Shown here: piece by piece, positions 44,751-44,887 of the stretch
Position numbering within the stretch: position 1 is the first letter of the stretch
How the letters are laid out: every line of letters begins with the position of its first letter
Assembly: GCA_019359125.1 (NCBI GenBank)
Contig: JAHHHY010000020.1
Span: forward strand, 1 to 44,887
Reading direction: 5' to 3'
Source: Pleurocapsa minor GSE-CHR-MK 17-07R
GTDB taxonomy: Bacteria; Chloroflexota; Anaerolineae; Aggregatilineales; Phototrophicaceae
DNA: 44,887 nt
Program-made: the position numbers and the translations under genes
Notes under the pieces: model-generated
The model's input: only the letters and a program-made list of their open reading frames with translations
Databases searched by the model: none
Told to the model about the DNA's origin: nothing

Positions 44751-44828
44751 CTTGTTGTTGTGCTGTATTCAGTTTGTACCCTTGCGTGCCTTCGAGTTCG
44801 TGTCGAAAAAGACGAGAAAAGAAGAAGT

Positions 44829-44887
44829 GGTTGGCAGCGGCGTACTCTCCCACACAGTCACCCATGCAGTACCATCCGCGCTGGCGA
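44829..44887 (-). rRNA. rrf: 5S ribosomal RNA, 3' half (cut by window edge)
   Basis: Read on the minus strand, the sequence has the conserved 3' half of bacterial 5S rRNA: GGATGGTACTGCATGGG, then GTGTGGGAGAGTA and a closing CGCTGCCAACC that would pair with the missing 5' end. The 3' end near 44829 is approximate. The 5' half is outside the window. Confidence 0.88.

Overview
The window is a 44.9-kb, GC-rich, gene-dense bacterial chromosome segment. The gene content points to the phylum Chloroflexota, probably near Anaerolineae. Pointers are two predicted F420-type flavin oxidoreductases, secreted proteins with Pro/Thr-rich linkers and PPC-type beta domains, peptidases joined to propellers, an ArsA ATPase with an HSP20-like tail, and many GC-rich palindromes between genes. 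This placement is an inference from gene families; no complete rRNA or other marker gene is present. Only the 3' part of a 5S rRNA lies at the right edge on the minus strand, so an rRNA operon probably lies just outside.

Layout. 1-5.0 kb: a transposase tail, a PPOX-type oxidoreductase, a methyltransferase, an ECF sigma / anti-sigma / bactofilin-like envelope operon with an ECF-like promoter in front, and a second methyltransferase. 5.2-9.0 kb (minus strand): a secreted propeller with PEGF repeats, a small secreted protein, and a second ECF sigma / transmembrane anti-sigma pair with a start-stop overlap. 9.1-12.3 kb: a Nudix hydrolase, a GNAT acetyltransferase, an FGE/SUMF1-like gene flanked by relics of lost tandem copies, and a candidate injection-system effector with an HEFQH zinc motif. 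12.3-12.8 kb: repeat-rich DNA with a small MITE-like element. 12.8-18.2 kb: an M23 peptidase, the carotenoid pair crtI-crtB, moaA with a promoter that suggests a leaderless mRNA, and a small membrane protein. 18.3-23.4 kb: a secreted propeller/di-heme cytochrome, a DtxR-type metal regulator with a palindrome over its own promoter, plsY, and a secreted TPR protein. 23.7-29.6 kb: a TIR protein, an NmrA-like reductase, an F420-type protein, an SbcC-like ATPase and two membrane proteins. 29.6-35.5 kb (minus): a large secreted PPC-repeat protein and a 1068-residue protein of unknown function. 35.7-44.4 kb: oligoendopeptidase F, an ArsA-like / UbiB-like overlapping pair, an M23-propeller fusion, an EamA transporter and a VOC protein. 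44.4-44.9 kb: palindromes, an rRNA terminator and the 5S end.

How the genes work together. Much of the window concerns the cell envelope: two membrane-tethered sigma systems, two M23 peptidases, bactofilin-like and PPC/TPR secreted proteins, phospholipid synthesis (PlsY) and carotenoids. The rest is housekeeping (MoaA, SbcC-like, PepF, Nudix). The accessory part is the SUMF1-like relic array with the adjacent candidate metallopeptidase effector, the TIR protein and the 1068-residue protein. No complete defence island, CRISPR array, prophage or tRNA gene was found.
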